Origin: Nematopogon swammerdamellus | Lineage: Eukaryota > Arthropoda > Insecta > Lepidoptera > Adelidae | Direction: 5' to 3' | Assembly: GCA_946902875.1 (NCBI GenBank) | Contig: OX336349.1 | Location: 19,305,891 to 19,369,890, forward strand | DNA: 64,000 bases | Shown: positions 1-12,400 of the stretch, piece after piece | How the letters are laid out: each line of letters starts with the position of its first letter | How positions within the stretch are numbered: position 1 is the stretch's first letter | The notes under the pieces: generated by a model | Databases searched by the model: none | The model's input: the letters and a program-made list of their open reading frames with translations, nothing else | What the model was told of the DNA's origin: nothing | Translations under genes and position numbers: made by a program

Positions 1-256
1 GGTGTAAAACTTTAGGTCCCTTCCCTTGCCCCTTACTAGGTGGTAGGCTCAAATTGTAGCCGACTGGGTTGGTACCACAGTACTGGATGTGAGATGGCCG
101 CATAGCAGCCTCGGTTGTGTTCTCTAGTCCAGTATAGCCAGCAATCCAGGGAAGTCTCCGGTATGGCACCTATCTTCTCGGAGGTGATATTGGCTGGTCG
201 GAGCATGCGCTTTAGCCCCTCCAACTCAGCCACCCACCGGATTACATAAAAAAAAT
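1..256 (+). mobile_element. SINE-A, 5' part cut by window edge
   Basis: Same body as the full-length copy at 18937-19325 (CTAGGTGGTAGGCTCAAATT, CAGCAATCCAGGGAAGT), ending in a GGATTACATAAAAAAA tail. The tRNA-like head lies off the window. Confidence 0.85.
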
Positions 257-311
257 ATATTAAGTTAAATAAAAAAAATAAAAAAATCATAAATCATAAT
301 CACTCATCCAG

Positions 312-475
312 GATGCATCAGAGACGGAGGCCGACATTCAAGAAGTGGAGAAGGCGGCTGTGCGCGCGTCGCCCGCTGAGAGGAGCGTGAAGAAGGAGGA
401 ACCGGAGCAGGCCGAGGACAAGATGGAGGTCGGCAATCAGAAGGAAGAGAGCGAAGCGCCCCAGGACAGTGAAAG
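312..475 (+). CDS. ATAD2: ATAD2 exon 1 of window (N-terminal acidic region)
   Basis: Acceptor CAG ends at 311 and donor GT is at 476. It reads as a Glu/Lys-rich, low-complexity stretch without a domain (54 codons plus 2 bases). The incoming phase is assigned from the open frame only, so earlier exons must lie left of the window. Confidence 0.8.
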
Positions 476-3400
476 GTTTTTATTTTTTATTTTTTTATAG
501 AATCTGACACGGTAGGCTACATCACCTACAACATCCGTGATGTCAGCCCATAGTTAGTCAGTCAGTCAGCGTGTAAGCGTCCACTGCTGGACATACGCCT
601 CTCCAATTTTCCTCCAGTCCTCCCGGCCTTCAGCGGTACGGAACCACTGCTTTCCGCCGACGTACTTGATGTCATGATGGCGGATGGGTGACCGCTCGAC
701 CGTTGGAGGCTGACCGTCGTTCGGATTCTACGTAAAACTGTAGGTCCCTCCCCTTCTTAATTTATACCAGGTGGTAGGGTTTATCCCGTCCGGGTTGGTA
801 CCACCGCACTGAACGAAACATCGGTCGAAACGGCTATGTAAATAGTTCGTGTTTTCCGTCCAGTTCAGTGTAGCCGACGTGAAATGAAGGGAAGCAATGA
901 CATGGCACGCAAAAAAAATTTTTTTTTATGTAACGAAGTATGTAATTAGATAACAATTAGTTTTTTCGGTTGCAGCAACCAGGGCGCCACGCGCAGCATG
1001 CGACTCCGACGACAGAGACAACCGGTCACCGGACGCGGCAAAAAGGACAGTCAGCAGGAAACCGGTAGGTAAAGCGTTCACTCGGCAACCAGTATTGTAT
1101 TACCTGTGTAGTCATGCAATGCATTTGTGTTATAATTTTTTTTTTTATGAAACTTTGGGAAACGGATCTTTATTTTTTTTATGAATTTTTTTTTATGTCC
1201 ATTTACCAACATGGGTGGGTTGTGGCTGTGCGGAGAGACCTATGGTACCGTCGAAAGATTAAAAATCACCTCTCCTCGCGAAACCACGCTCACATAGGTG
1301 CCATGCCAGCAGATTTGCACACTGTTGCTAGGCTGTCTAGCCTGCTAATATAACGACAGCCTGGTTAAAGAATTCAGGAAACTTAAAGTACTTTAAAGTA
1401 CACTAATAACTGTGAATATTTTGTACAATAACAATATTATGTGAAACCAATACATAGATTTGTTTGATTTTTTTCATCGCCTACTATACACTCGTGATGT
1501 CAGCGTCACACCTTGGTCAACTTGGTCCGGTGCTTCCTTTCGCTCGTGCCTGCTGCACTGAACTGGACAGAAAACGCAAATTATTCCACGCGCAACAGGT
1601 TGGGAATGCATCCACACACTGTCGATATCTCCCCACTTGGGATAAATCGATCCTGTAAATCCTTTATTTACAGGGTTGCCAACATGTGGAATGCACTCAC
1701 ACTTGCATCCTTTCCTCTAATGTACAGTCTGAGGTCCTTCAAACATAATGTAATGGGTGGGTCTTTGTGCCCTACTTGCTGCTTGATAGTTATCTTGTCC
1801 GCATAATTTCCTAAACGTGGTGGTCGATGTTGTGTTTCAATTTGCAAGCGTTCTTGCAGCACAACACCGGTTACTCTGCTTACCCCGATTGTCGGGATTC
1901 AGGTGTGTGTGGTATGTATGTATGTATACTGGTATAATGTCTCGAAATTTTGATTACAGCGTCTGAGAGTGAGTCGTCCGACTGCAGCAGCGACATCGTG
2001 CTGAATCGAGCGCCGCGGCGTTCCAACCGCACGCGCAAGCCCAAACCTGCCTTCGTTGAGATCACCAAGGGACCGCCTCGGCAAGGTACACATACCTACA
2101 CCTGCTGCTTCACCGTTCGGAACCGGTGTAAAAGTAGCTCCCTTCCCTTGCCCCTTACTAGGTGGTAGGCTCAAATTATAGCCGACCGGGTTGGTACCAC
2201 CGTACTGGATGTAAGATGGCCGCATTGCAGCCTCGGTTGTGTTCTCCTCTAGTCCAGTATAGCCAGCAATCCAGGGAAGTCTCCGGTATGGCACTTGCCT
2301 TCTCGGAGGTGATATTGGCTGGTCGGAGCATGCGCTTTAGCCCCTCCGACTCAGACACCCATACCGGATTACATAAAAAAAAAGGTGCTTACGTTGACTC
2401 ATTCATTAGTCAAGGTGACAGTGTGCGGTCGCTCGTGGCTTCGCAGGTGGTTGCTTGCTACCTCCCGACCGGTGACCGCTCGACCGTTGGAGGCTGACCG
2501 TGGTTCGGATTCCACGTAAAACTGTAGCTCCCTTCCCTTATTACATTACTAGGTGGTAGGGTTTAACCCGCTAGTGTTGGATCCACCTCACTGAATGAAA
2601 GTTCGGTTGAAACGGCGATGCAAATAGTTCGTGTTTTCCGTCCAGTTCAGTGTGGCCGACACGACCGAAGGGAACCACTGACATGGCACCTAGTTCACCA
2701 AGGTGTTATGGGCTGACAAGGTGAATGTTCCTCACATTATGTTTTTTTTTTTTTTTTTATTGTTTTTATTGAAACTGACACGGTTGGCTACATCCTACCT
2801 ACCTACAACATCCGTGATGTGACTGATTCCCCATAGGCGATGCCTGTCACACAATGTTATTCAAGTTTTAGGGAGTTTAAATACTGGCCCATAATTACCA
2901 GAATATTGACTAAGCTTCATAGATATTGATAGATAGATACATAGAAAATTCTTTATTTCTCCAGTAAACATTAAACAGTAACAAATACATTGGAAAATTT
3001 ACATAAGGTGCAAAGGCGGACTTATCCCTAACAGAGATTTCTTACAGTCAACCTTTGGATGTTTGCTATTGTGATATTGCTGCTCGCCAAACGATTATCT
3101 TGGGAAATTGTTTCAAAAGTTTGTTATGCATCTATGTTGTATGTTCACAGCCAAAACATACTCAATAAGAAAGAAGCCGTACAGTCTACGGGAGAGAAAA
3201 CCCCCGAGAAAGATGCTGCGTCGTAAAACTATACGATGTGAGTACATATTTTTACATACACAAATTTGTAAGCTACTCGATAGGAGGATACTCAATGGGT
3301 GATGACAAAACATTTTTGGGCAACATTTATTGCCAGCTTTCAGTATTCTAACCGGTTTTTAACGCCTTGACTTCCAAATAATTAATATATGGTTGGACCT

Positions 3401-6400
3401 ACTGTTCCGTGTCATTTTCGCCATGAGAAAATTGGCTCACCCGCGCGCACACAAACTCAAACATTTCGTAAAATAATGAAGTCAGATCAATAAACTTTAT
3501 TCACATTTATAGCTAGGAAGGTGTGGATCTAAGCTTACGATGGCTTCACCGAACATATCCGGGCCCATCGGCAGTAGAGGAGGGTATTAATCGAGGCCGG
3601 GACTAGCGAGTGGCCACTCTAAATTTCCCGCGCATGCTTCACGTTTCGGCTCGCTTCAAGCCCTCGTCAGCTAGTCTGCGTTGACTAGGACGCGGGGAAA
3701 CCACCAGTCCCGCTCTCGACCTCCCTCTCTCTACCTATCCATATTCTGTAGGATGCTTCCAGTGACGTTTTCGAAGCTCTCTCCATATATGAGCTTAGCG
3801 TCGATCTTGGGAGCCCTAGATTCTTGAAGAGACTGTAGAGCGACTTCGCTGGTAGTCCTCTTGCTCCGACTTCCACAGCGAAGAGATCAGTCTTGAATCC
3901 GTTTCTCACAATCCGGTCTACTAAGTTGCAGTACTTGTTAAGTTTGATGTTGTGGTCCTTCGGTATGTTACTTTCCCATGGAACTGTAAGTTCAACAAGT
4001 ACTACATGCTTTGTCGCTTTTGAGAATATGAGTATATCCGGTCTTAATGCTGTGGTACAGATTTCCGAAGGCATTTGGTAATGCTTCTCATGTGTGTCCA
4101 TCAACAATTCCCAATCCTTTGCTGCTCCCAAAATTGAAGAAGGTTTAGTCCTATCTTTGGGCAGCTTATTGGCTCCAGGTTTCACAAAGTTGACCTTCTG
4201 GAAGCCGCTACTGGTTTGCCCTTTCCTGGTCCGTGCAATTGACAGGTTGATGGCCTCTCTGATGATTTGGAGGACTTTATCATGACGGTAGGAATACTGG
4301 CCTCGCTCAAGTAGTATTTTGCATCCGCATAACAAATGTTTGGCCGTGCCTACGAACTCCTTACATGACGGGCATAGTTTATTTGTAGATTTCCCCCATC
4401 TAACTAGGTTACTCGGGTCGGGGAGAGTAAGCTGGAATGCATTTAAGTAGAACTTAAGCAGCTCAGGGGACCAGTTGTATATTATGGATTTCCACTTCAA
4501 TGCAGGAGGGATGCAGAAGTCACCCACTGTTAGCCAATCATTCTGCATTTCTAGGTTTAAGGCGTGAAGTTTGAAGCCTTGTTCCATGTCCTCCTGAGCA
4601 AAACCTTTCAGTATTTCTTTATCAGACTTTGCTGTTTCTATGCCCAATCCAGATCTATTGGTGCGTGTACCAACTTGGAATGATTTGTAGAAGTCGAGTC
4701 TCGATTCCAGTTCATCTGATAGTGATGTGTTGGGTAAGGCTTGAATAGCGCTATCATTGGAGTCTTTGAGTATACATCGTTTGGCTATTCTCGCCTTTTG
4801 ATAAAATATCGACGGTTTCTTAATGTTCAGTCCAAAGTTATTGTGAGATCTGTATAGCGTTGACGAGTCAGCCGGGTGAGCCAGTCCAAACCATGATTTC
4901 AGGAATCTGGTCACATACGAGTCTAATTTAGTCAGGTTTTGCTTTGTGAAGTCGTAGACGAGAAATGGCCATGAAAGTTTTGATGTCAGGTAGTTATCGT
5001 AAATCCATGCCTTTTGTGTACCCAGGAGGGGAAGATTGTCAGTTTGGCGGAGGCTCTCTTCGAAAAGTTGGACAATATCATCAGTAGGATGCTCCTTTCC
5101 TCTGCTGGTGATCCTTTTGCCCAAGAATTTAAAAGGAGCTTCATCAGCCACGGTTGCGATTGGTTTTCCGGCTACTGTCAAACCTGGATTGCTCGAGGTA
5201 AACTTTGAACCTTTCCTGGTTAAGCTCAAACAGTAGCACTTCGCTGGTTTTATCTTCATCCCTTTGGTCCATTCACAATAGTCATCCACCACCTTAAGAA
5301 GCGACTGATTTTGTTTTGGATTGCGGGTTAACAGCGTAATATCATCCGCAAATGCCAGGATGGCCGCCATATATGTGTCTCCATATTTGAACCTGTATCC
5401 CCATTTCTTTTCTTTTACGACAAGCGTATCAATTAGAATGTTGATAACAATGTTAAATGTGACAGGAGAGAGGCAGCAACCCTGGAAAAGTCCTATGCCG
5501 TAACGAATTTCCGGTGTCTTCTCCGTTTCGCCTTTTACTTGTATTACAAAGGAAAGTTTTTTGTAGTAGGAGGCTATTATATTACAGATCAGAGGTGGCA
5601 CATTATACCACTCTAGCGCCTTTAATAGTAACTCATGGCGCACCGAACCGAAGGCGTTTTCAAAGTCTAACCACGTGGCAGTTAATTGTCTCTCATTCTT
5701 CCTTGCATCTCTAAGACATTCAGTCAGCAAAGAATTATGTTCGAGGCACCCTGCAACTCTTGGGAGAAAACCTTTTTGGTACTTCTTCGGTAAGTAGTCG
5801 TTGGTACACATGTGTTTGAGTAGTCTGGCCTGTATAATGGAGAAGAATATTTTCGAAATTGTGTTCGTAAGGGCTATAGGTCTAATATCCTTGGGATCAG
5901 TAACTTCTTTCTTTTTTGGTAGAAGAACAAACACGGCTTTACCAAGACAGTCTGGCACTTCTCTGTTCGTCCAAATTCTTTTGTAGATGTTCAACATGTG
6001 TTTCCGCACTGATGGACATTTTTTGTATATGATGTATGGTATGCCATCGGGTCCCGGGGCGGAACTATTTGGTTTCCTTTTTATGTGGTATTCCAGCTCT
6101 TCCATCGTCGGTGAATCAGCATCAAATGCTAGAGCAGGTTCTTTGGGTTTTGGAGCTGGTGGATCCCTGTAAGTTATATCTGCCTCCGGGGTGGTATATG
6201 TGGATTTAAAGTAGTTGAACATCTCGTCCGTACTTAACCTAATTGTACCCTGCTGTTCCTTAAAAGCTTTTTTGGCGAAATAAAAGGGGTTCTTCTCGAA
6301 AGCTGCTATATTCTGAGCCTTTCGAAATTCATTGCCAGCAACCGTAATTTGCTCAGATACTTTCTGGATGAGTTTTAGGATAGATCTCATCGCTCTGGCT

Positions 6401-9400
6401 AATTGGTGGCATAGATTTCTGTCTCCTGAGGCTTTAGCCTTCCTTAGCTGCTTTATCAACTCTCTCTTCCTTCTCCTAAGCTTTGCTTTGAAAGTGTTTT
6501 CTCTTTCCATTGGGTTGTGGTGATAGCGAACAGGGTACAATTCGGAGAAGTAATTGTAAATTGTTCCCTGGAAGTCATACAGCTGATCTTCGGGACTCTG
6601 CCTGCAGCCTGGGAGGTCAAGTCTTTCGGCTAGGCATCGATCATGTTGCTTCCAAGTGGTCTCGGATATGCTCGGTAAGCTTAGTCGGTCTCTGGGCGAA
6701 AATGCTTCATGGTGAGAGGAAGGTTGCGCAACACTTTGTGACGTGTGAGGTTGTACTCTGTCAATAGTGTCAGGTGGAGAACTTACAGGCGCTTTCTGCC
6801 CTGCTTCACTGTCGCTATGTTTCTTCTTCACGTGCTTTTCTAGCCAGATTTTTCGCTTATATTGTTTCCCACACTTCGAGCATTTCAAGTCCATATTCAT
6901 GCCAAGGTTGTCAGAGATATCGATCGGTGAGCGGTTCATCCTCCCTCCCTCTCGGACCGCTCTGAGGGTATTTACTCTTTTGACTGTCGTAGCTTTTATT
7001 TCCTGGCGCGGCTTGCTAGGCCTAACGCCCGTCTGTCTCTCCAGCGTCACCAGTCTTTCCCGGTCGTCAAATGGACTTTCCCATTCGTCAACGGTCTTTC
7101 CCGGTCGCCAGCTGTCTTTTCAGCGTCATCCCGTCTCTCCGGGCTGTCTTGTTTCGAAGGTGTGGATCTAAGCTTACGATGGCTTCACCGAACATATCCG
7201 GGCCCATCGGCAGTAGAGGAGGGTATTAATCGAGGCCGGGACTAGCGAGTGGCCACTCTAAATTTCCCGCGCATGCTTCACGTTTCGGCTCGCTTCAAGC
7301 CCTCGTCAGCTAGTCTGCGTTGACTAGGACGCGGGGAAACCACCAGTCCCGCTCTCGACCTCCCTCTCTCTACCTATCCATATTCTGTAGGATGCTTCCA
7401 GTGACGTTTTCGAAGCTCTCTCCATATATGAGCTTAGCGTCGATCTTGGGAGCCCTAGATTCTTGAAGAGACTGTAGAGCGACTTCGCTGGTAGTCCTCT
7501 TGCTCCGACTTCCACAGCGAAGAGATCAGTCTTGAATCCGTTTCTCACAATCCGGTCTACTAAGTTGCAGTACTTGTTAAGTTTGATGTTGTGGTCCTTC
7601 GGTATGTTACTTTCCCATGGAACTGTAAGTTCAACAAGTACTACATGCTTTGTCGCTTTTGAGAATATGAGTATATCCGGTCTTAATGCTGTGGTACAGA
7701 TTTCCGAAGGCATTTGGTAATGCTTCTCATGTGTGTCCATCAACAATTCCCAATCCTTTGCTGCTCCCAAAATTGAAGAAGGTTTAGTCCTATCTTTGGG
7801 CAGCTTATTGGCTCCAGGTTTCACAAAGTTGACCTTCTGGAAGCCGCTACTGGTTTGCCCTTTCCTGGTCCGTGCAATTGACAGGTTGATGGCCTCTCTG
7901 ATGATTTGGAGGACTTTATCATGACGGTAGGAATACTGGCCTCGCTCAAGTAGTATTTTGCATCCGCATAACAAATGTTTGGCCGTGCCTACGAACTCCT
8001 TACATGACGGGCATAGTTTATTTGTAGATTTCCCCCATCTAACTAGGTTACTCGGGTCGGGGAGAGTAAGCTGGAATGCATTTAAGTAGAACTTAAGCAG
8101 CTCAGGGGACCAGTTGTATATTATGGATTTCCACTTCAATGCAGGAGGGATGCAGAAGTCACCCACTGTTAGCCAATCATTCTGCATTACTAGGTTTAAG
8201 GCGTGAAGTTTGAAGCCTTGTTCCATGTCCTCCTGAGCAAAACCTTTCAGTATTTCTTTATCAGACTTTGCTGTTTCTATGCCCAATCCAGATCTATTGG
8301 TGCGTGTACCAACTTGGAATGATTTGTAGAAGTCGAGTCTCGATTCCAGTTCATCTGATAGTGATGTGTTGGGTAAGGCGTGAATAGCGCTATCATTGGA
8401 GTCTTTGAGTATACATCGTTTGGCTATTCTCGCCTTTTGATAAAATATCGACGGTTTCTTAATGTTCAGTCCAAAGTTATTGTGAGATCTGTATAGCGTT
8501 GACGAGTCAGCCGGGTGAGCCAGTCCAAACCATGATTTCAGGAATCTGGTCACATACGAGTCTAATTTAGTCAGGTTTTGCTTTGTGAAGTCGTAGACGA
8601 GAAATGGCCATGAAAGTTTTGATGTCAGGTAGTTATCGTAAATCCATGCCTTTTGTGTACCCAGGAGGGGAAGATTGTCAGTTTGGCGGAGGCTCTCTTC
8701 GAAAAGTTGGACAATATCATCAGTAGGATGCTCCTTTCCTCTGCTGGTGATCCTTTTGCCCAAGAATTTAAAAGGAGCTTCATCAGCCACGGTTGCGATT
8801 GGTTTTCCGGCTACTGTCAAACCTGGATTGCTCGAGGTAAACTTTGAACCTTTCCTGGTTAAGCTCAAACAGTAGCACTTCGCTGGTTTTATCTTCATCC
8901 CTTTGGTCCATTCACAATAGTCATCCACCACCTTAAGAAGCGACTGATTTTGTTTTGGATTGCGGGTTAACAGCGTAATATCATCCGCAAATGCCAGGAT
9001 GGCCGCCATATATGTGTCTCCATATTTGAACCTGTATCCCCATTTCTTTTCTTTTACGACAAGCGTATCAATTAGAATGTTGATAACAATGTTAAATGTG
9101 ACAGGAGAGAGGCAGCAACCCTGGAAAAGTCCTATGCCGTAACGAATTTCCGGTGTCTTCTCCGTTTCGCCTTTTACTTGTATTACAAAGGAAAGTTTTT
9201 TGTAGTAGGAGGCTATTATATTACAGATCAGAGGTGGCACATTATACCACTCTAGCGCCTTTAATAGTAACTCATGGCGCACCGAACCGAAGGCGTTTTC
9301 AAAGTCTAACCACGTGGCAGTTAATTGTCTCTCATTCTTCCTTGCATCTCTAAGACATTCAGTCAGCAAAGAATTATGTTCGAGGCACCCTGCAACTCTT

Positions 9401-12400
9401 GGGAGAAAACCTTTTTGGTACTTCTTCGGTAAGTAGTCGTTGGTACACATGTGTTTGAGTAGTCTGGCCTGTATAATGGAGAAGAATATTTTCGAAATTG
9501 TGTTCGTAAGGGCTATAGGTCTAATATCCTTGGGATCAGTAACTTCTTTCTTTTTTGGTAGAAGAACAAACACGGCTTTACCAAGACAGTCTGGCACTTC
9601 TCTGTTCGTCCAAATTCTTTTGTAGATGTTCAACATGTGTTTCCGCACTGATGGACATTTTTTGTATATGATGTATGGTATGCCATCGGGTCCCGGGGCG
9701 GAACTATTTGGTTTCCTTTTTATGTGGTATTCCAGCTCTTCCATCGTCGGTGAATCAGCATCAAATGCTAGAGCAGGTTCTTTGGGTTTTGGAGCTGGTG
9801 GATCCCTGTAAGTTATATCTGCCTCCGGGGTGGTATATGTGGATTTAAAGTAGTTGAACATCTCGTCCGTACTTAACCTAATTGTACCCTGCTGTTCCTT
9901 AAAAGCTTTTTTGGCGAAATAAAAGGGGTTCTTCTCGAAAGCTGCTATATTCTGAGCCTTTCGAAATTCATTGCCAGCAACCGTAATTTGCTCAGATACT
10001 TTCTGGATGAGTTTTAGGATAGATCTCATCGCTCTGGCTAATTGGTGGCATAGATTTCTGTCTCCTGAGGCTTTAGCCTTCCTTAGCTGCTTTATCAACT
10101 CTCTCTTCCTTCTCCTAAGCTTTGCTTTGAAAGTGTTTTCTCTTTCCATTGGGTTGTGGTGATAGCGAACAGGGTACAATTCGGAGAAGTAATTGTAAAT
10201 TGTTCCCTGGAAGTCATACAGCTGATCTTCGGGACTCTGCCTGCAGCCTGGGAGGTCAAGTCTTTCGGCTAGGCATCGATCATGTTGCTTCCAAGTGGTC
10301 TCGGATATGCTCGGTAAGCTTAGTCGGTCTCTGGGCGAAAATGCTTCATGGTGAGAGGAAGGTTGCGCAATTACAGACAAAACGATGTAAAACACGTTAT
10401 GATTCGCTTATTTAGAAGCGCAGATGGATTTTTTTTAAACTCCAGGAAACACACCCAAAATTGTTTTCTTTTACTCTTGTTAGCTCCGTTGACTCCATAC
10501 CGAGTTAGTGGTACCGATGTGTAGCTGTGATTTTACTTTATAATTTATCTCTTTCAAATACAAACTATTAAGTGTCATGACCGATAAAATCCGTAACGAC
10601 GTGATACGTCAAAGAACTAAGGTAGTCGACATTGCTAAGAAAATAAGCAAGCTGAAGTGGCAGTGGGCTGGGCACATCTGTCGTAGACCCGACAACCGAT
10701 GGGGTAGACGGGTGCTCGAATGGAGGCCACGTACAAGCAAACATAGCGTGGGACTCCCCCCGGCTAGGTGGACAGATAACCTAAAAAAGGTAGCCGGGAG
10801 TGGATGGATGAGAAGAGCGGAAGACCGCGTGTGGTGGCGTGCCTATGACCAGCAGTGGACCGATACAGGCTGATGATGAAGTGTGATAGAACATAAAAAT
10901 TTATTAGTGCGGACAGTGTAGCGTAGCGTGCTCTGGACCATATATGGGCCACACTGAGAGCCAAGCGCAAGAACATTTAGAGAGTTTGGACGTCAGACTG
11001 TTGAATGCTTATATGACAAACAGCGTCGCCGAAATCCGCGGGTAGCGGAGGGGACGGCGCACGCTCTGATTGGGTGGTATCGAGCGGTATAGCGCTCTGA
11101 TTGGTTGGTAACAAATGGAATTTGTATGTTTATACAAACATTGTGTTAAGCTGATGCGGGGAAGGTCCAACGTCCTTACCTACTCAAATGTTCTTGGCCA
11201 AGCGCATACGTCGTTTTTGGCCCATTTGGACTTAAAAATAGCTGTAGGGTTAATAAGACTACATAAGTTAAATTCATCTATGAAAGTAGAAGATTGACTA
11301 GGTACAAGGCTTTCACTTTAAAATTCCTATCTGTATCGCCTCGAACAACCGCCACTCTTTTCATAGTTTTTTTTTCTTCTTATTGTCTAATTAGCAGCAC
11401 AAAGCCCATCGAGTAGCAGCAGTACCACATCCAGCTCCGATACCGAAGCCGATCTCAACGTCTCAGTCAAGAATAAAACCAAAGGCCGGTGAGTACACTT
11501 TACCTGTTACTTTATAAGTTATAAAATTCCTCGTTATACCTTACCATATTCTTGTCAGCCTCGGTAGCTCAGCGGTGTGGTCGGTCGACTGTCGGTCGTG
11601 ATCATAATCACATCAGGTCGCGCTCAGACTCGGATGGGTGACCGCTCGACTGACCGTTGTTCCGCCCGGGTTGCTACCACCTCACTGATTGAAAATTCGC
11701 TCGAAACGGCAATGTAAATGATTCGTGTTTTCCGTCCAGCTTAGTGTAGCCGGCACGACCGAATAGAAGCACTGACATGGCGCCTAGTTCACCAAGGTGT
11801 TATAGGCCGACATCGCGGATGTTCCAGGTGATGTGGCCAACCGTGTCGGTTTCCATAAAAAAAAAGCTGTTTAATGTTGGCTAAACCAATAAATTCTTAC
11901 CAGCAGAAAACACATCAAAGCCATTCTACATTATTACGCTCTATGTTAAAAATACTACTGACTTGCGAAGTTTGTTTGTCAGTTATTCTCCGCATTGGAT
12001 TTAGAACTGGCGGAATTTTCGACATGTCCAAGCGTAGATTACCTACCTATGAATGAAATTATACAATAAACAACTATTTATATGGGTTTTTAAATTACGT
12101 TGGTTGTTAGACATTATTTTTAAACACAACAGCTTTACTCACGGTTCTTCACGAGCTATGTGGCTCGACATTTCGGGCCAACCGTATGGCCCATCATCAT
12201 GAGCACTCTGCCTGGTGCGACGGTTGGTAGAAAACTGTCAGATCTCCGTCCGTCGTTGACGAAGATTGTAGCTGTGGCCAGTGCGGGTAGTTTCCGTAGA
12301 CGAGGGTTCAGGTGCGTTCCGGATATCGGCGGAGAGACAGAAGGCGCTGACGGTGTCCACCTCCGGCTGGTCGTGTCCGTCGTGTCTTCTTCTGACAGGA

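Noticed and set aside
3893..10415. Many short + strand frames within the R2-like copies
   Set aside because: Antisense shadows of the retrotransposon protein, repeated identically in both copies.
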